From Cryptomeria japonica (lineage: Eukaryota > Streptophyta > Pinopsida > Cupressales > Cupressaceae): a stretch of DNA of 64,000 bases. The notes beneath the pieces were generated by a model. The model searched no databases, was not told the DNA's origin, and was given only the letters and a program-made list of their open reading frames with translations. Both the position numbers and the translations under genes were made by a program. The stretch spans positions 648,865,420 to 648,929,419 of the forward strand of contig NC_081405.1 in the NCBI RefSeq assembly GCF_030272615.1, given 5' to 3'. Positions 61,084 through 64,000 of the stretch are shown piece by piece. Each line of letters begins with the position of its first letter. Position 1 is the stretch's first letter.

Positions 61084-64000
61084 TCAATAATTATTGGAAC
61101 ATGAATACTAATTGAGCCCCTATCCCTATTGCAGGTCCAACAATTGATTTTGTAAATCCATAATTGATTTGAAAACTTCTTTGAGCTTCATGTTGAACTC
61201 AGCCTTATGATCCATCTAATTGTGAAACAAGAGCATTTATATTAATCCTATTCTATTTATATATATAATACTTTTCAATACTCAATAATAATTTTATATG
61301 AAATTCTTACCAAAATATAACTAATTATTATCTTACTATTTTATATAAATTTACCTTTGACCATTGACCATTGAAATAAATATCAAAACCAACTTCCCAC
61401 ATAGACACAAAGAAACCTCTACTATGAACCAGGGACCTCAACAGCACCGTTGCCCCTTCCTGGCAGCAAGAGATGACAAAGCTGTGAGAAAAGAGGAATT
61501 CAGGAACCTCAGAGACCTCTATAATAGAGCTCTCCTCCATTGCACAAACAGACCGTGTCATAGAAGAATTGTCTTCATTATGACAAGAAGCAATCATAGA
61601 TCTATTAGAGCAATCATAGATCTATTAGCTTCTCTTTCTCCCCGTTCAGAGGGCCATTCGACACAACCTCATTCTCCCCATTACTACCATCCTATTAATC
61701 TCCTTTCAAAACCCTGGCCAAAGAATATTTCCACTTGCATCCTAACCAACAATCGTAATTATTTTTTAATTGATAAGTATGTTCCTTATTATTATAATTG
61801 TTTAACTATATTCTTCTCTAATATAAATTTAAAGATAACTATATTATAATTACATCATTATCATAAATCCATTGTCAACATCTCAAGATACTTCTATTAG
61901 GGGGATTGACCTTCTGAAAGAGAAAAATTAGAGATCATACTACATCAATAATTCTATATCAGAATAATCTAAAGAACCCGTTTTACTGCACAAAATAGTT
62001 TGTCATATTCAATTTCCAAGAGAAATGAATAAGACACATGGAATAAACAGGTCCAAAGATACACTGTCAAATAGATAAAACTCCACCTTATTCTCCTCTC
62101 GTATAATACATATAATTTTTTGCCATCAAATTTTTGGAAAATATTAATCAATAGTCATTGGTTTTTTTTAAAATAGTATTCATCAACTGTATCATTCAGT
62201 TATGCATTAAATCAATGATAATAATAAGGAGAATAAAATTTCAAATGTTAACGAGTCTTTATTCTTTTGATAAAATTGAATGATTCTAAATGAACACACA
62301 AAAAATCAACTCTTGCTGAATACAAAACCTCTACATCACAAGAAATATGATCAGAATCATGATCATACTCTTAAATCATATAACCAAAACAATCCGAAAA
62401 TCTTCAATAAAAATAATAAATAAGTTCAATACTCACAACTAATCTAAAAAATTGTAGTCACTGGTTTCAACAAAAATTGAGATAAATGGAAATTAATTCA
62501 CATTTTTTTCCCTACAAGTAAATCCACCTATAAGAATATGTCCTCTAGCATATGCCTTGTTACATACATCTCATTAAATTGAAGGTCAACGTAAAAGGTA
62601 TGAATGTGAAGCAAACAGGGCTCTTTTCCTTACTTGCCTTGCAATTCCTGCTTCAGTTACCATAGCAAGATCGCATGCATTGAGTCCTCTTGGACCATTG
62701 AAAAATGTGATCCTGTAGAGGCCTATATTGGCATGATTAAGTGCTCTTGGCATCATAATTTGTCTGTTATCACAAGGGTCTTCAATCCGCAGTCTTTTAA
62801 CATGCCTGTATTCTTCATCTTCCTCTAAAATTTTGTAACTATGTTTCAGAGGCATGACAACAGGATCTCTCAGAATAAGTAACACTTTTTCAAGAAATGC
62901 ATCAGGAGTAAGCATGAATTTATATGTCTTACACTTTCCCAAATGGAAACTCTTATCAATGTCTTTTCCATCTCCTCTTTTGTTTATGTATCCTGGATAA
63001 TCATCTCTTTTAAAATCAACAGACTCGCTGAGGAACAGCCCACAATTCACTGCTTCTCCTACCAAATTCCATTTATCATATGGGGACCCCTCTTTGTGGG
63101 TAACATGGATTTCTCCAAATTTTGAAAGCAGCATTTTTGCACTTTCAAAGAACCTACTCACTAAATCCTTGTCTCTCTTAATAACTCTATTGTCATCCTC
63201 CATACCATAAAAGCCTGCATGAGGGAAATTATAAACAATTCTATCAAACAACTTCCCTCTTAATTCCACTAACTGATCCAGTCTGGTTGCATCAACCCCA
63301 GCTAGTACCCATGCTCCACGAAATATCAAGTTACTGATTGAACTCCTTGCAGTTTTGTACTCACTTAAAACCTTCTCTGAGTATAAAAATGTTGATGGAT
63401 GCATTAGTATATAAAACTGCATTTCTATCTACTCTAAATATCCACAATAGATCTATACCCAAAAGGAAAGAACGAAAATTTGAATGTTATAGACCTGCGC
63501 TGTCAAGAGATGTGGCAACCATATCCTCTGCATTTCCAAAAGCAGTGGCTAAACCAGAAGAAAATGAAAAGTCTCCTTCTCCAACTAGCAGGATCTTATG
63601 TAGGCTTGAATAGTGTTTAATAGTTCTCTGCGATTTTCGTGGCCTCTGCATAATTTGAAGCACAAAACTCACTGTTAAAATAAACCACTTTCCATAACCT
63701 GATTCAAGAATCAACCTCCAAAGATACAAGAATAAGAAACTGAATATAAAACCCTAGGATTACTCTTTAATAGACGAATAGACAGTGGGACTCGAAGGTA
63801 TTTTGCCTGTATAATAGACAGTGATAATAGGTTAAAGAACCCTCCAAAGATCCATAAACAATGTTGGATCCTCACGGACAGAATGTTTTTCAAGGAGGCA
63901 AATAAAAAAGTGACGATGTTTGGAATTACATTAACTGAATCACGTAGCTAAGAGTGCAGTCCAAGGACACTGACTAAAAAATCCTGAAGCAAATTACTAT
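61066..64000 (-). repeat. Segmental duplication, copy 2 (runs off the window)
   Basis: Direct-orientation copy of 42328-45271, starting within copia element D. Both copies share tttattag(c/a)caaatccaatcaat at the left edge. Small indels distinguish them, for example in the intron and near 63920. Confidence 0.93.
62586..63645 (-). CDS. BMT5-like (DUF2431) methyltransferase, copy 2, exons 2-3 (5' end outside window)
   Basis: Exon 2 is 63645-63495 and exon 3 is 63376-62586, with the same splice sites and phases as copy 1 and a 118-bp intron. GEGDFSFS, FDRIVYNFPHAGF and the HVTHKEGSPYDKW segment are present. It differs from copy 1 by a few residues (for example RDKD for KHSD, and P for L in IEDPCDN). 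It has an open C-terminus: the codon that is TAG in copy 1 is TAC (Tyr) here, so the frame runs 43 residues further to TGA at 62588-62586. With a 20-residue first exon as in copy 1, the protein would be 333 residues. That exon would lie about 1.1 kb past the window end. No inactivating change is visible, so this copy may be the functional one. Confidence 0.8.

Noticed and set aside
61328-61849. Opposed open frames in the duplicated flank as a new gene
   Set aside because: Copy 1 and copy 2 differ at amino-acid-changing positions in both frames, and a 1-base indel breaks the minus frame.

Overview
The window is nuclear DNA of a seed plant. It carries a spliced gene for a BMT5-like (DUF2431) Rossmann methyltransferase with GT-AG introns, several degenerate Ty1/copia and Ty3/gypsy LTR retrotransposons, and AT-rich intergenic DNA. 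A large repeat-rich genome such as a gymnosperm fits the old, heavily mutated elements with LTRs of 1.1 to about 4.7 kb, but the species cannot be named from the sequence. Nothing looks bacterial, organellar or CRISPR-like.

Layout. 1-1364: window edge and an LTR-like block with a minisatellite. 1496-5430: pyrimidine-rich tandem array with a unit of about 1.1-1.2 kb. From about 5455 the same type of sequence continues inverted (purine-rich), in three pieces (5455-6157, 13944-14493, 21381-22590) split by two retrotransposons. Element E (6158-13943, minus, gypsy-type, gag-protease only, TSD GGGGA) lies in the first gap. Element A (14494-21380, plus, copia, full length but decayed) lies in the second. 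23299 to about 24390 is a diverged lone LTR related to E. Element B (25053-31079, plus, copia, TSD CACAT) has lost protease and integrase by an internal deletion. Element C (32146-39901, minus, copia, TSD GAATG) is complete in layout, with two 1543-bp LTRs.

40-64 kb: a segment of at least 2.9 kb holding the BMT5-like gene occurs twice in direct orientation, at 42328 to at least 45271 and at 61066 to the window end. The first gene copy can be modelled with three exons (46449 to 43983). The second copy runs off the right edge. Between them lie a probable very long (4.7 kb) LTR with an adjacent initiator-Met-type primer binding site (50469-55149) and a copia fragment, element D (about 57345-61080), truncated at both ends. 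The right end of D is the breakpoint of the duplication.

The two gene copies are the only host genes I can support. The rest is retroelement or satellite sequence. By eye, LTR divergence suggests E and A are the oldest insertions, then B (about 8%), then C (about 5%). I found no convincing new biological system. The most informative items are the duplication junction, the gag-protease-only element with octapeptide repeats, the in-frame PR-IN deletion in B, the strand switch in the CT/GA array, and the long LTR.
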